Source: Glossina fuscipes (lineage: Eukaryota; Arthropoda; Insecta; Diptera; Glossinidae). Taken from it: 64,000 bases of DNA. The notes beneath the pieces are model-generated. The model saw only the letters and a list, made by a program, of their open reading frames with translations. It was not told where the DNA came from and searched no databases. The DNA lies in NCBI RefSeq assembly GCF_014805625.2, contig NW_023998414.1, forward strand, positions 25,464,525 through 25,528,524. Reading direction: 5' to 3'. Both the position numbers and the translations under genes were made by a program. Shown here in pieces: positions 14,001 to 27,900 of this stretch (position 1 is the stretch's first letter; every line of letters begins with the position of its first letter).

Positions 14001-16591
14001 GTGCGGGCTGATGGAATTAATACTACCCCAGGGACGTTTGTATAAACGCCAGGTACTTTTAATCTTACCTATTATATTGTGATGTGATGGGGCAGAGGCT
14101 TTTGCAAAACAAAAGAAAACAAATTGAGCTAAGAATATTTTTGAATGAACGTGCAAGTGTTACTCGTAAGGATCTTTACGTCTTTTGTTGCTGTTTATAT
14201 ATTGTTCTGCCATCACTGTCCGTTCGTTTGTCAAGCCAAACCTTACTATTAATTTTGTTGGTTTGTGTCTGTCGTTTATTTTTACCTGCCATCGTGCGCT
14301 GTCGTTTCAGTTCTGCTATATGCACCGGCCTATTACCTCCATATTCTTACTTACTTGCACGCAAAAACATACGAAACTATGTATGATATAAGCATATTAT
14401 GTACATCATATATAATGTACAATTATCTAAAACGAAAAATTTCACTTGTTTGGGAAATGTGAGAGGAAATAAAGCAGTGAATGAAAATGTATAGAGGCGA
14501 GATGAGTTCGCTCGGCTTCTAATTTTATCCGGGTTTTAAATTACGTATCTATATATTCATGGGTATTAAAATCGTCGTGTTTTTTTTTTTTTTTTTACGT
14601 CATGTTAAGCTAACGGTCTTACCGTACCACCGGCAAAGAAAAATTGCATTTCGTATAACTGCTCTTCTTTTTCACAAGTAAAATTATAAATGTTTGCATA
14701 CAAGACCTCGAAAGCAATCCTCTAAGAGCGTGAAATAATTCTCGTAAAGAGATTACTACAATTTGGCAAACATACAAACTTAAGCGGAATATTCAAGGAT
14801 ATTTGCTTTTAAATTTTGCTAAACGCACAGCAAATAAATAATAATTTTTTTACCAATGGACTGACTTTCAAAGTCGACTATTACCGGCTGCATTTTAATT
14901 AATTTGTTTTATTTTTTTATTTTAATTTTTGGGAAGATTGGATGCAAAAGGAAACTTTTCAAAAATTGTAGTGTAATGACTTTGCCTAAACATTTTCCTT
15001 TTTTTTTTTATTTTAAAAACTTATTTTCACTTAATTTATGATATCGTTCAACATTTGTGACATTTCTACGTATTTTGTCTCTACATGTTTATGGGTTTCT
15101 TTTATAATTGCTCATCAAAGTATTGTATAACTTTTTTGGCAACTTTATTAAAAATGTTTTTCTTAGGAAATTAATTAAAATCGTTGTGAATTTTCTGCAC
15201 TTACTTGCAGGAGCAAACTTTTTTCGTCACACAAAAGATCCTTAACACGACACGATTAACGACCAGGACGCAGGCATCAATTATCAACAGGCAACTAACT
15301 TCTTATATAATTTTTTCTCACTTACAACTCTACTGATTGTATAAATTTCTTCTCCATTCTTAATCGCTTGCTCTTACCATAAGCATTACTCAAGCAAAAG
15401 TATAAAAGTTGAGTTACGTTAAAACTTTTCTGCTATCAGAAATAGATCGATCATTGTTTCACACGTTTTCGGTAAGCACAATGATAGTGGGGCGGCAAAA
15501 AAGAAAAATTTTATTAAAATTGTTGAGACTCGAGAAGATACGAATAATCCATTGTTATTAAAAATTTCATACCTGTTGTCTAACGGAAGTAAAAAGCGTT
15601 AAAATGCATCGCATTTATGCACTTTCATTCATTACATATGCCATTTTTATCGGCGAATATTTGTCGAGCCAGCTGCCCCACTGTTGCATACCAACGTAAT
15701 GGGTAAGCAGGTGTGGCTTGGTGTAAACCGCTGCCAACACCTTTGCTTACCGTGCCTGAGATGGATATCACATAGTGTATTTTCGCAATTCTTCCAATCT
15801 ACATGAGTTGCCGAGTAGGTAAGCGTCGCAACTACCAAACCTGAATCTAAAAAATCTATTCACAAACCGGTAGCGTTGGTATACTTGTTCACCATCGGAA
15901 TCATTTTCATCTTTCAGATGTTCCTATACGATATTTGTAATAGGTTTTATTGTTGTTGTACTATAAAGTATAGATATTACCAATGTTTCTGGTGCATAAT
16001 TACGCCCATTTTGACTCTAAATCCTTAAATGATGAGAGTGAGTACATACGATAAATTGTGAAATGACCACGCCCATTTTCCTAGTTAATAAATGCCCATC
16101 ATTTTACAATATGCTAATTAAATGTCATTTTTTTACTCCAATTTTTTCTAACATTACAACATTCAATAACAGAACACTAACCGAAAAGGCAAGGAGGCAA
16201 AAAATCTAACAAATTTGCGAATGCATGACCAAAATAATTCTAAATCTTACGCTATTCTCTAATATATACTTAACGTTATGTGGAGTTTTAGATCAAAGCG
16301 TTAGGTGTAGTTTTCCACTTCCAATATCACTGAAGCGATTGGCGGATATTTTAATATAAAATTGGGATGACATTCCATTGGTAACCATTAAGACGATCTA
16401 CGAATTTATTCTGGGAAAAACTGCAGTTATTCTAGCGGGCTAAAGCCTTCTCAATAAATAAATAAATATATACTATGTAATTACCGTCTCTGGGCGTGTT
16501 CTGTGTTAATTCTAGAACACAAATTTATAGCCACCTTCCCCAATAAATCTGCAGTAATTTTCCCCTGAATACGAATAATTATGAAAAACAA

Positions 16592-16764
16592 TCCGCCTGG
16601 GTGGCCGAGTAGGCAAGAGTCTCGATTAGCAACTCAGTGGTCGTGGGTTCGAATCTCAAGTGCGGTAGAGTTTTTAATAAAGGCCGATAGCCTTAGATGC
16701 TAGTGCTTTTAAGAGTTTAGTCTTAGAATTTATTTCTCTGGCGAAATTAATAATAATAAGAATA
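16592..16764 (+). mobile_element. tRNA-derived SINE, full-length copy 1
   Basis: Starts TCCGCCTGGGTGGCCGAGTA with an RNA polymerase III A box (TGGCCGAGTAGG) and B box (GGTTCGAATC) about 40 nt apart, as in a Leu/Ser-type tRNA. A non-tRNA body follows, then a TAA-repeat tail. It is flanked by a perfect 11-bp duplication, atgaaaaacaa, at 16581-16591 and 16765-16775. Body and tail recur in reverse at 45,600-45,789. No ORF, as expected for a SINE. It is not a functional tRNA gene because no acceptor stem closes. Confidence 0.85.
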
Positions 16765-16779
16765 ATGAAAAACAAAATA

Positions 16780-17531
16780 ATCGAAGATTTGTAGTTTATT
16801 GGAGTAAGTCAAAGATTAACATAATCCCAAAAGAAAAAAGTCCAGTAGAGTTACGCCGCATGGTCTAGATATTTTTGAAGATCGGACGGCTATTGAACTT
16901 TCCCTCGAAAAATTGATTTTGTCACGAGATGCATGTCATAGATGCACTATCTTGTTAAAACACCATATGATCCAAGTCGAGATCATCGAATTCTAAATCA
17001 AATAAAATGTGGTATCCCCAAAGATTCGTTTTTGTACACCTTAAAGTCTTTTATAAATAGCGAATGGATTTCCTTTTGTCCCAAACGCCAATTTTTCCAT
17101 TTAAACAGATAACAGGTTTATCTCATATATGCGCGAAAGGTAGTCTTTATGAGTTCACTACTTTTGTAATAAATTCAAACAGTTTCTGTACGCTATACAA
17201 CTTTGTTTTTTTTCCACAGTGAACTGGAATACAAAATCCAATTTTGACGGGAATCTGAAAAAAAAAAAAAACATGAACAGTATGGGGTTTAAAAAAAGTG
17301 TAATTCCTATTTGATCGCCCCATGATAACCTGTTCATATGGTAAAAAGATATCTAGTACTAAGTACTAATAATTATAAAAAAATCACAATTAATATGTTC
17401 TATGCTATAATATGTTGTCTCGATCGAATAAAGTAAAAAGAAAAAAAAAAAACCTAACAGAAATTCGATCTAAATTAATCGTTAGGATTTTCAATTAATG
17501 GAAAAAGAAGTCAACTTGAATGAAAATCTTT

Positions 17532-17574
<43 letters not shown>

Positions 17575-17906
17575 ATGCAAGCGTGTATGTCGCTGTTTAA
17601 AACAGCCATCAAACATTTCTTTGCAAACATCATAAAAGAAATGCTAAAAAATATGGAAAATTCACCAACACGAGGCGTATTCATAGAAACAAAATGAATT
17701 CATTGAGATGAAATGCTTCTGGATGAAAATTATGAACGGAAAAGAAATCACCAACAGAAAAACTTATTTCAATTTTCTATAAACTCGACTTTTAAAAAAA
17801 CATTGCATACGGTCTTCTTTTTCAGACTTTCGATACACATACACAAGTACACATGAGCCAAAAAATACTTTAAATTCAATATACAAAAAATCCATATTTA
17901 TTAATA

Positions 17907-17938
<32 letters not shown>

Positions 17939-20900
17939 TGATTAATATAATAAATATATGATTGACATAACCTCACAAAATAAATTTAGAAAAACAAAAA
18001 CACTATTTTTATGTTACTCCATTTATCATTCGTTATCGAGTAAGTTACGTTAGCTACAATCGATTTAATATACTTACGACAGTGTTTACAGCCTACGTAA
18101 ATTTTATGGAGAAAAATTTAATTAAATTCACAAATAAATGTTGGTTTTACTTTACCAGGGATTTTTCATTTATAAATGATTAAAAAAAAAAAAAAAAAAA
18201 CCCCACGTGAAAATAAAGTAAATTAAAATAAATAAATAGAAAAAAAGTATGTGAACACCGCAATAAAAAGACCTAATCGACAATTCTATTAAAAATGGTT
18301 CCATTTGAGTTTCCGTTGCCAAAAAATACAACAACAAAATTTTAGAGCAAATACACATAAAACACTTGTGATGAACGCTTATATTGTACTTTAGTGAGAA
18401 TTGAAATTTAATTTAGCATTGAAATGAGAGAACTTTAGAAATATATATGAAGTAAAAGGAAAAAAGTTGGCAAAAAAAAGTAAAAATATTTTTTTTTGTT
18501 TTTCTTCTTCTTTTTTTTTTTAATTCAACAATTCAACCGCAAAATTTATAGTGGTATTCGTTAACAACTTACGTTTATTAGCATACTTGTAGGCTTTATT
18601 TAAATATTAAAATGTGGTTTTATTTTTAAATTCCATTTCAATTTTCAATAATTTTTTTTTAATTACATATATATATATATAAAATTTTTCATTTAGAGAT
18701 CTTCTTAATCAACTTTCTCTTTTCATCTTTCACAGGCTGTAGACTATTTTTCTTTTTTGTTTTTTTTTTGTTTTGATCTTGTTAAGCCTTATGATATTTC
18801 AAAAAAAAAAAAAGTTTCGAGTTATCCAAGATTGTGTCACATTTGCAACAGTTTCGCGATGTAACTTAAGTCGTTTACAAAAAAATACCAGATCTGGAGC
18901 AGCTGTTTATCGAGTCAACTTAGGGGGCGCTCAACGAAGTCTTTAAGCCGTTAGTTTACTACCTATTTTGTCTTCCCTTTTCTCCATGGCAAATCTTTCA
19001 GGGAATATCCCTTATACGACGAACTATAGTTCTAGAATAGAATAAGCAAAGAGGAACAAGAGGAGAGTTTTCTATATCTTGGATTGGAAAGTAATGGCAT
19101 CAGGAACGGTAAAAAAAATCTTTATAGGTAGATTCCTCCAAAAGCGGCCAGTATCGGTTAAAAATGGACCAGTCACGGTAATGTATCATGAAAGAGAACA
19201 CTTAGAAGACCGAGTAGCCTTACTAAAGTGCTTAATTGATAGAAAGATTACTTTTTTCTCTTTCCACATAAACCACATTAGGTCGACACCAAGAAGTTTC
19301 AGGAGTTTTATATACTTTTTGACAATCGATGAGCCTTAGAGGCTTTTTAGTACGCGATCAACGGTCGTAACACTTGACAGCTCGCACCCACATTTGCGAG
19401 TTGTATTTTAATTTCTCTCCAACATGGATTGTAGTTTCATGTAGAGTCTCATCTACAGTCGGGCGAATCGTAAACGAACCGCGGATATTTTCAAATTTTA
19501 TCTTTGGGTAATAACTGTTAACAGATGGCTACAAGGACATACCAACGGACGATCGAGAAACGAACGATTTAAATTAACTCGGAATTTCCCGCCGGTTAAT
19601 ATATAATGTGTACACTTTACAAAGTTTTTGGCATATGCGCGAAAAAAGGTTCAATCGACCAACTGGCGCTTCCACACTGAAGACAGCGCTTGCATTTATT
19701 TATCCTCTTTATATGTATACTGGATAAAGGTGATGAATATTAAAATTCGTTACAAAAATGCGACCGCTTACCTTACTTACGTAAAGTTACTGGTTAGCTT
19801 ATTTAACCAGTTACTAAGGGAGTGTGCAGTAGTGGAATGCCTATCAAACTTATTCGTCACACTTCCTTGTTATAAAATCTGTAGCACTAATGTTGTAGTC
19901 ACGTCTTATTACGTTTTCGAATTTTTTCTTTACCGCAATGAGAATTTTATCAACGGGGCATACACATGCTCTGCACAACCGATTGCAGACAACTCTGTCG
20001 ATGGAGAATAATAAAAAGAAAACATTGCTGCAAAGAGCAGTTTATTAAGAGTTGATTCAATCGCCCTCATATTCATTTCTTAAAGTATTTCACACTTCAA
20101 AGGAGAGGATGAATGGATGGATATATATATTTTTGTTAAGTTTGCATACGGAAAAGGGTTTATGCGTGTCTTTACATCTGTCACCTCCATTTGTTCAGTT
20201 ACGACTTAAAAATTGCGTATAGCACGACAAAATAGTCTTCTACTCTTTTTTTTATTTATTTTTTTTTTTTGCAACTCTCATTAAGTGCGAAAACAAAGTT
20301 AATTGAACCATCGATTTACTAATGGTTATTACTAACCTAACAGTTCTACTCTTTCAGCTGGAATATGAAACTCAAGTTATTCATCCGTTTCAAATTAAAT
20401 TCATTGAAGAGATTAGATCCGGCGATAAGATACAAATACATTAACCAAAACCGTCACTTATAACGCGTAGTAATATTTGACAAGTCAATGTAGGTGCAGG
20501 CAGATCTTAAGTCGAAATAAAAAATTGCTAAGCGTACGCAACTCAGATAAACAATTGGGCGGAGACGTTTCAATTAACGAAAATAACAACAAGTTGTCAT
20601 ATAGTTTATAAAACTTGATAGAATATCATTCTTATCGCTCTTCAATTGCACAATATTTATATAAGGATGTACATCCTTCCACATTGTGCTGGGGTGAGAG
20701 TGTAATTAACATTATAATGATATTTGGAAATTTTCAAATTTGAATTTTAACTCTAAACACAAAACTCAAATAAACAAACTGACTCTCTAACTCTCAAAAA
20801 ATAATAAAATATGTTCATACGCAACGCTTTGAAAGCCTGCAATGAACTGAAAAATAAATTGTTATCATATGCTTAAACAGGCAAAAAAAGGGAAAAAAAG

Positions 20901-22430
20901 AGAGAAAAATTACAACATTCAGTATCTTTTCACACTTAATATATATGGTAATGCATTGTCAACAAACTCATCACAAACACAAGCAACATCAACAGTAACA
21001 GTAACAACAGTAGCAACAGTAGTTGCAGCAGCGTCAACACCATCTTTATTGTCTGTTGAGTGGTCTTCATCGTCAGCAATCAACATAGTTGTCAACTCAT
21101 CATAAAAAAATCCACCCGTAAAATATGCACAACATTTTCGACACAATAAAATTTCCATAAAATTACAACAAAAGCAATAAACTCTGTTATGACGATAATA
21201 CGCATGCACATATACATACATACATACATATATACATACATTACTTTATTTGAATGCAAAAAAACTTCTGGTACTTGTTTGTGGGCGTTTGTTTTGCATA
21301 ATTTTGTTGTTTTTGTTTTCACTCAAGTTTGGTTAAAAAATTTTCTGATGAAAAATAAAAGTTACGTCGGAAAATTTATTTGAGTCATTACTTGGTGAGC
21401 AAATGCCAGTGAAGAGGAAACGGGAACATGAACGAGAATGAGCAAACAATGTAAGCTGAAAGCATTAAAAAGGATAAATGTTAGAATGGTCGTTCAACGC
21501 GAACCGAAATACTATGATTAACGGGAAAAAACAATAATCGAATTTTTTTTTTCTAGTTGTTTTTCATTAACAACAACTTTTAATGCTTTCGACAGAGCAG
21601 GGCATATTTACAGGTAGATAAATCAATTCAAAAATAAATGAAAGAATTCTCACTAATCTTGATAGAAGCTATGAAAGCGGCTGGCTTGAGCTCTTATCGA
21701 AACCAACAGTCGGGAGCATTTTGCAAATCTTCGTTCCGCTCTTTCGTAAAGCTATTCATAACGGCCGCAATGGAGTAAAAAGTGAGGCAAGTTTCTTACA
21801 AATTTCTTTGATTTTACAGCAAAGATTACGTAAAAGTCAACTTTGGCGAAAGAGCATTTACGCATCATTCCCCATTTGGATAGCAAAGATCATTTCGATC
21901 ACAATATATGTATGAAATTCCACGGTCCGCCAAAATTCACCCTGTACCAAATCTCTTTTCTTAACAAAGTGCTTGCTTACCGTGACAACTGCAATTACAG
22001 CGGTTGGATTAATGAAGGCAAATATCGAGGTGATTTAATATTCGGGAAAAGAAAGACTGCCTGACGTTTTCATCGATAGATGGCTACAGAGTCGTATAAT
22101 TTTATTAGCACTACAAACCTCTGATGGCATACTGCGTAATATATCGGTCAATAATTCGCATCATTGACTTGTATATGTCATCTCTAACAAGGAGTGCAGA
22201 TTATTTTTGCATAGTGTAAGGTTTCGCAAATCGCTTATCAAAAATTCATGTTATTTCGTTTGTTTGCTTACGAGCTACAGTGAGCGGTCTTGTTTACTTT
22301 CAAAACAGCAACAAAAACATCCGAAATATTGCTTTTTGATGAATAGTAAATAATAGCGTTCCATTCAGGTATTAATTGAACCAACAATTTGCCGGTGGTT
22401 TGTCGAAGGTTTGTCGATCTTAGACGAACT
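16780..22430. other. gene-poor interval between SINE and sev 3' side
   Basis: AT-rich, with a (GT)n, A runs, and a CAA/ACA-rich patch at about 20,960-21,060 that reads Thr/Val/Ala-rich but shows no splice sites or conservation signal. A dispersed-repeat trace near 19,285-19,335. The open frame at 19,628-20,011 has no recognisable domain and is probably chance. Confidence 0.5.
17535..17573. repeat. (GT)n microsatellite
   Basis: About 19 uninterrupted GT units. Confidence 0.92.
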
Positions 22431-22440
22431 CGTAGTAAGA

Positions 22441-22581
22441 CCAATGATGCTGGATGCAGTGTATATCCAAGGGAGCGGGTTACTCTAAAAGACATCACAA
22501 TAATTCTGACTCCAATGATGCTAGATGCGGTTGATAGCCAAGAGAGTGAGTTATTCTAAAAAACTTTAAAATAATTGTAAC
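22441..22581 (+). repeat. diverged tandem duplication, 71-bp unit
   Basis: ccaatgatgctggatgcagt (22441) recurs as ccaatgatgctagatgcggt (22512), and gagcgggttactctaaaa as gagtgagttattctaaaa. The two units are adjacent and roughly 80% identical by eye. No coding meaning is seen. Confidence 0.75.
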
Positions 22582-22589
22582 CTATTCAC

Positions 22590-23370
22590 GTGCCCATCAG
22601 TGGTTAAGTATTCTACAACACTTCAGTTAATAGAATTAATTGTTCACGCAATGACTTTTTAAAATGGTCCTATCCGAAAAGAACTCTATATTCTATTACT
22701 TAAAAGGATGTTGTATACGTCCGTCGCAGCACAATTAAGAGTGAGGTATAAAAAGTGAATTTTTAACATATAGCTGACATCCTAAGGATATCAAAACGCA
22801 TTGTGTTCATCATATTATATGAAACGTAAGACGTAAGAAACCTCTTGGGTACCACGCTTACTTAAAGGGCGCTTTGCTTCAAGTCGATGTCCATCGAGTC
22901 TTCTTTATTCCGCTTCGCTGAATTGAGAACTTTTTGCCCAGGAATGATGAATGGTTTTGATGACTCAAGGCTTTCTTAATATACTTTGGGCTTTTATACG
23001 ACCCCTGATGACCGCTGCCACCAGTCAAACTTGCTACTTGCAACCAATTAAAACAGTTAGATTAGTATACGTGTAAAACGATTAACGTGAGCGAAAAAAA
23101 GCTACAATGTATGTTGTATGAGTTTCATAAACAAGAATAACGCGATGGAGATAAAAAAAAACTTTGTCTGATATTTTCGGAGTGGACGCGGTACTAGCTC
23201 GAACATGCCAAAGATTGTTTGCGCAATTTCTCCGCGTAATCTAGGTGTGCATGTCTTTAAGAGCAAAATTGACATAACCTTGCGATTTACAACCAAATTA
23301 ATCGTAAAATTATAAATAAATATATTTCGTAAATTAATGGAATTGGATTTGTTCTCTTCGAGGCTTATAT
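22590..23370. other. sev 3' flank
   Basis: AT-rich non-coding sequence downstream of sev, possibly including the end of its 3' untranslated region. No other feature recognised. Confidence 0.4.
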
Positions 23371-23377
23371 TAAAAAT

Positions 23378-23383
23378 TTTATT
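23378..23383 (-). terminator. candidate polyadenylation signal of sev
   Basis: AATAAA on the minus strand, about 250 nt downstream of the sev stop. A second AATAAA lies near 22,900. Which one is used is not shown by the sequence. Confidence 0.35.
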
Positions 23384-23631
23384 CAATTTCTTTCATAATC
23401 ACAAACAGTCTCTTTGGAAAATTCGCGAAAAATTTTCTTATTAACTACACTTACAAGCGATAAATTCGTTTTGTTTCTTAACCTCTCATAGCTACGGCTG
23501 CAAACTGACACTTATAAAATTGCGATGGATGTTATTTAAATCCTTATGAAATTAAAATTTTTCTTAAGAAAAATCTGCGTCGTTTCCACAGCGGTAATCT
23601 TATATATACTTATTTTCGATTTAATTGAGAC

Positions 23632-24028
23632 TTATAACCTTGAGATACCTTCATTAACAAAATAATCGGGATGTCTTTGTACATTATGTAACTTACGATC
23701 TAATAACTCTGAAACGTCTGATGCTGGTTCAGTTTCGTACTCTTTAGAATCTCTGTTATCATCAAAGTGAACTTTTGCAAGAGGCGCCTTAGGTATTGCA
23801 AATTGTCCTTCCTCTCCGTCCGTCGTATTCAATGAACCGCTGATTGTAAGCGAACTTTTGCAGCTACCGTTTGTATTGGCGTACAGCTCACCATCAGCTC
23901 TTGCTTTCATTTTAATCAAACTCAAACGTCGCGCGTAAGTTTTAATACCTAGCAGAGTGTTTAAGCAATGGCGAAATGTTGGCCTCGCGTCCGGATCTTT
24001 CGACCAAGACTGCATCATTAAGGTAAAC
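23632..24028 (-). CDS. sev: sev exon 12: kinase C-lobe end and C-tail
   Basis: Codes residues 2341-2471 and the TAA stop. The join gives [20 protein letters not shown], the usual end of a tyrosine kinase C-lobe. The tail is acidic and ends [10 protein letters not shown], like Drosophila Sev. The acceptor is aaacag| after a long T tract. The open frame extends 14 nt into the intron, which is not coding. Confidence 0.93.
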
Positions 24029-24919
24029 CTGTTTAAATTCAAAAAAAAAAAAAAACAAAAAAAAAAGAATAGAAAGTTAATCGTAAAAATCGTCTTTCCT
24101 TCTTCTTACAATTTATCGGGACAATTTGGCGGTTGCTCCAGTCGCCCTCCATCTTTAACAAAATTTAATACTTCAAAATTATTGCGACCGGCATACGGTT
24201 GTCGCCCTAATGTTAAGATCTCCCAACACAGTACACCGAACGCCCAAACATCTGTTTGTATTGTAAATATACCATCGACCAGGCTTTCAGGTGCCATCCA
24301 ACGTACGGGCAACAGACCCTCACCTTCTTTGCGATAATAGTCGCTTTTGTAAAGATCTCGAGCTAAACCAAAGTCACCTATTTTTACCACTCTTCTACTC
24401 TCCTCCCGAGATGTAAGCAAGCAATTACGGCAAGCGAGATCACGATGTACGAAATGCATATCCTCCAAATAACTCATGCCAGTGGCAACGTCAATACACA
24501 TTTTAACCAAATCCCATAATTGAAATGATATCGACGATTTCTGAAAAGTAAAGCAACGATAAGTTACCATTCTATAAAAAATAATTTCGTGGGTTCATTC
24601 CTCCATATCAGCTTTTTAATTGTGTTTAATTTTTTTTTTTTTTTTTTTTTACTTTCTACATACCGGTAAACTTGATCGTGATTCTCTTAGATATGTAAGC
24701 AGATCGCCACCTTCCATGTGTTCCATGATTATGGATATAGACTCGGCATCACAACTGACACCGATTAAGCGTACAATGTTTTCATGTCTAAAATTGCTCA
24801 TAAGTTGCGCTTCCTGTAACAATTCCGCAAACTCGCTCGCGCCTTTTCGTAAGCTCTGAAAAAAGTATTCAGTTAGCTATACTTCTTCTGCTATTGTCTT
24901 TAATTTATCGTAAAAGTAA

Positions 24920-24971
<52 letters not shown>

Positions 24972-27900
24972 ATATTTTAAGGTACTTCTAACAGGAGCGT
25001 GTATTCTCTTAAGAAAAAAGAGACTTAATAAATTATCATAGAAAATAGTTTGCCCCTTAATCGTACACAGTCAACTTGTCGCAAGTCAAAATGTTGCTAA
25101 CTGCACGAAAATCAGATTTCGTTTGACAAATAATCTACAAAAGACACCGGCAAACACGACAAATTTAAGCATAATTCGGCTTTTCTACCTTCACCTATGC
25201 CATAAAACCATTTATTTGCAAGCGAAGATTATGATCCGTCCAGAAGTTGCTTTGCTTTAGTTTTCATCTTACTTACCTTAATGGCTACCTTTTCCGGTTC
25301 TTCGCGATTTTCATGATTTACCAGTCCCTCATATACTTCACCGAATGCCCCGCTACCCAAAAAATTTAACAAAGTTATTTGAGACCACTGTATATGAGGT
25401 AATAAAGCAATATCCGCATCGCTTAGGGGACCTCCAGAGCACCATGTCGAGCTACTAGTTAAAGAACGCCGATGTGAAAATGTTTGTTGTTGAAACGATG
25501 ATAAATTACTCCAAATGCTTGGTCGACTATTCTGCAATAACTTCTTCGTTTTCACGCGACGTTTTTGTACTAGAAGGAATAACGAGAGGATATAAAGGAA
25601 CAGTTAATAGGGTAAGAAGTAATCTTACTTTTCCTTAAAACCATAAGAATTAAGACGCAGCTGGAAACGATGACAGCTGGAGCTACAATTGCCAATACCA
25701 ATGACTGACGTTTTTGCGGCGAGACAAATGGCTCTAAGATTTTTATACTCTCCTTACTGTATGGACCCCAACCGTAGAGTTCATTACGCGCTCTCACCCG
25801 AAACATTAACAAATGCTTGGTGTAGACTTCACGCACAATGCAACTAAGCTCAGGTGTGTTGCAATAAGTAAACCATATGTCTTCCAGGGGCGGTAATTCC
25901 TCCACAGAAAGCGTCTCAGCCCTCAAAGCTTTCGCGGTAGCATTTACTTGCAAATTATAATTGTCGTCGCCATTAGTTGCAATATTGCGCCGTACGCGTT
26001 TATTGCTGTTATAAGCATGTAATGCCTGTAATGCTTCTAAACTGTATTCAACAATGGGAGCACCATTGTTGCGTGCTGGCTCCCAAAATACTTTAAATAT
26101 TTCACCAGTAATATGTTCAATTTTCGGTTGCCCGGGACTAGTTGGAGCCGCACCCAATGTCTCATACACGAACCGATTATGCCTTTGTTCTGGCCATAAA
26201 TAGAAACGTTCATGCGCTCCCTTGTAAAATAGTTTCAAATGAAATTCATACTTCGTTTTTGGTATTAAATCAGTGACTGTTATGTCCCCATTTAAATGAG
26301 TGATATCAAGATCGAAACGGCCGAAATTCATAGTGTCATTACTTAAAAGCAATGGACGTACAATAAGGTGAGCAGAGTTAAAATCGTCTAAGCTACGTTG
26401 CCATCTAAAGGTTAAGTTCGTAGATTGTTTATCGATCAGCATTAGATTTTCGGGCAGATCATAGGTGCGGGCACTGAGCTCATTCGTTGAATTTCGCTTA
26501 CTAGGTGACGAATATACATCTAACCGTATAGTGTACTCTTGTGATGGTTCCATGTTATTAAGGAATAAAAAAGGCGAAGATTCATTAACAATACGTGAAA
26601 TTTTTAGAGATGAATTCTTCAATTGCCAGTGAAGCTCGTAAAATACTCGCCGCGCGTTCAGTTTCTCCGGTTGAGACCACGTTACGCGAATTTCTTTGGG
26701 ACTAATAGCGGCGGCAGACAAATTCCTCGGTAGCGAAGGTGTACCCTCTATGGTACTAATCGGGAATAAAGGATAGATGATTGCTGTCATATTCAATTTC
26801 TTTTGATAATAGCTTGTAACCGCTATTGATAGAGTGTAATTAGCAAAAGGTTGCAAATCGGTAATATTAACCGATTCATTCGTTGTTATAACACTTCCTG
26901 CCAACTTATGTTGTTGATCAAAAATTTTTAAACTATACCTTACATCCGGTATGGGTAAAATGCAATATTTGATTTCGGAGCGTTTGGGTAAAGCGAAAGT
27001 TATAAACGAGTCTCCTCTGAAGTGAATAAATTTTTTTAAAGCTTTTAAGAGCTTTTTTTTATTATATAAAGTAAAGTTTTGTGGAAGCAAACATTCCCTC
27101 TTAGGGTACTCTTGATAGTTTAACGTTTTAATTAATTTCACATCCATTAATTTCACCACATAATCCAAAGTGTGCCTGCGACGATTGAAAATTTGTAAGT
27201 TTTTTCCGTAAAGCCTGTAAATGTAGCCAGCATCTCTCTGCCAATAATCTGACTCCGTATTTTCAACATTGGGAAGTTTTAAAGTCGTACATAATTGTCT
27301 TCGAATATCATAGGAACACAATTTGCCCTCAGAATCTACGATGTTAACTGTTTCCATTTCGGGCGACAATGAATCCTCGAACATATGAAATATATTACCA
27401 GATATTTTAAAATTAATCTCGCTCATATCAGTTAGATTGCGTCCCTGTATTAGAGCGATGCTATTGTTGTGCTCATATTCTAACCATAGAAGAGTTTGCG
27501 AGAAAGGTAAAATCAGAAGATTTCTTAACCATTTCTTGGGCTGCGTTGTCAATAGTTTAGAGCCTTGCATGATTCTACCGTCATAGGAGCATAAATTTAA
27601 TTGATAGATGGCCACGTTATTAGTTGTATCACCCGTTAATTCGGCCCAGTAAACAATTCGCTGCACCCAGTCTACGGTTAGGGATAAGACTTCTGCGCGC
27701 ATGCGCGCCAGTTTTAATGCCGAGTAGCCCGGTGCAAATGACATTAGTTCCACATTTTCATTAACCCAAATTAAACGATTCTCCCCAGACATAAAGCACA
27801 AATGTTCCACTTCGCTCGAAATATACACCAACGGCCGCGTCAAATTCAAATCGATATCGAATTCGGCTATAAACTGACTAGTAGTGTAAATTAATTTAGG

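Larger units (their letters stand above)
7640..16580. other. long gene-poor interval
   Basis: AT-rich. It holds CAA-rich stretches near 8340-8540, long A/T homopolymers near 9050 and 9100, three CT/GA microsatellites and, at 11340-11480, a CAA/AAC-rich segment ending in an A run and (CA)n. Weak traces of the dispersed repeat appear near 10,200-10,300. No coding exon recognised; intron or intergenic. Confidence 0.55.

Noticed and set aside
15647..15838. Relatively GC-rich patch with a gccgagtaggtaagc box-A-like motif.
   Set aside because: No matching B box or SINE body nearby; no homology recognised.
16592..16680. A tRNA gene (good A and B boxes).
   Set aside because: No closing acceptor stem, and the sequence continues into a SINE body with a tail and target-site duplication.
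19628..20011. 127-codon plus-strand frame.
   Set aside because: No recognisable domain, no splice context, and length is within chance for this AT-rich DNA.
20869..21105. Thr/Val/Ala-rich 78-codon frame.
   Set aside because: Arises from CAA/ACA-type simple sequence; no splice borders or homology seen.
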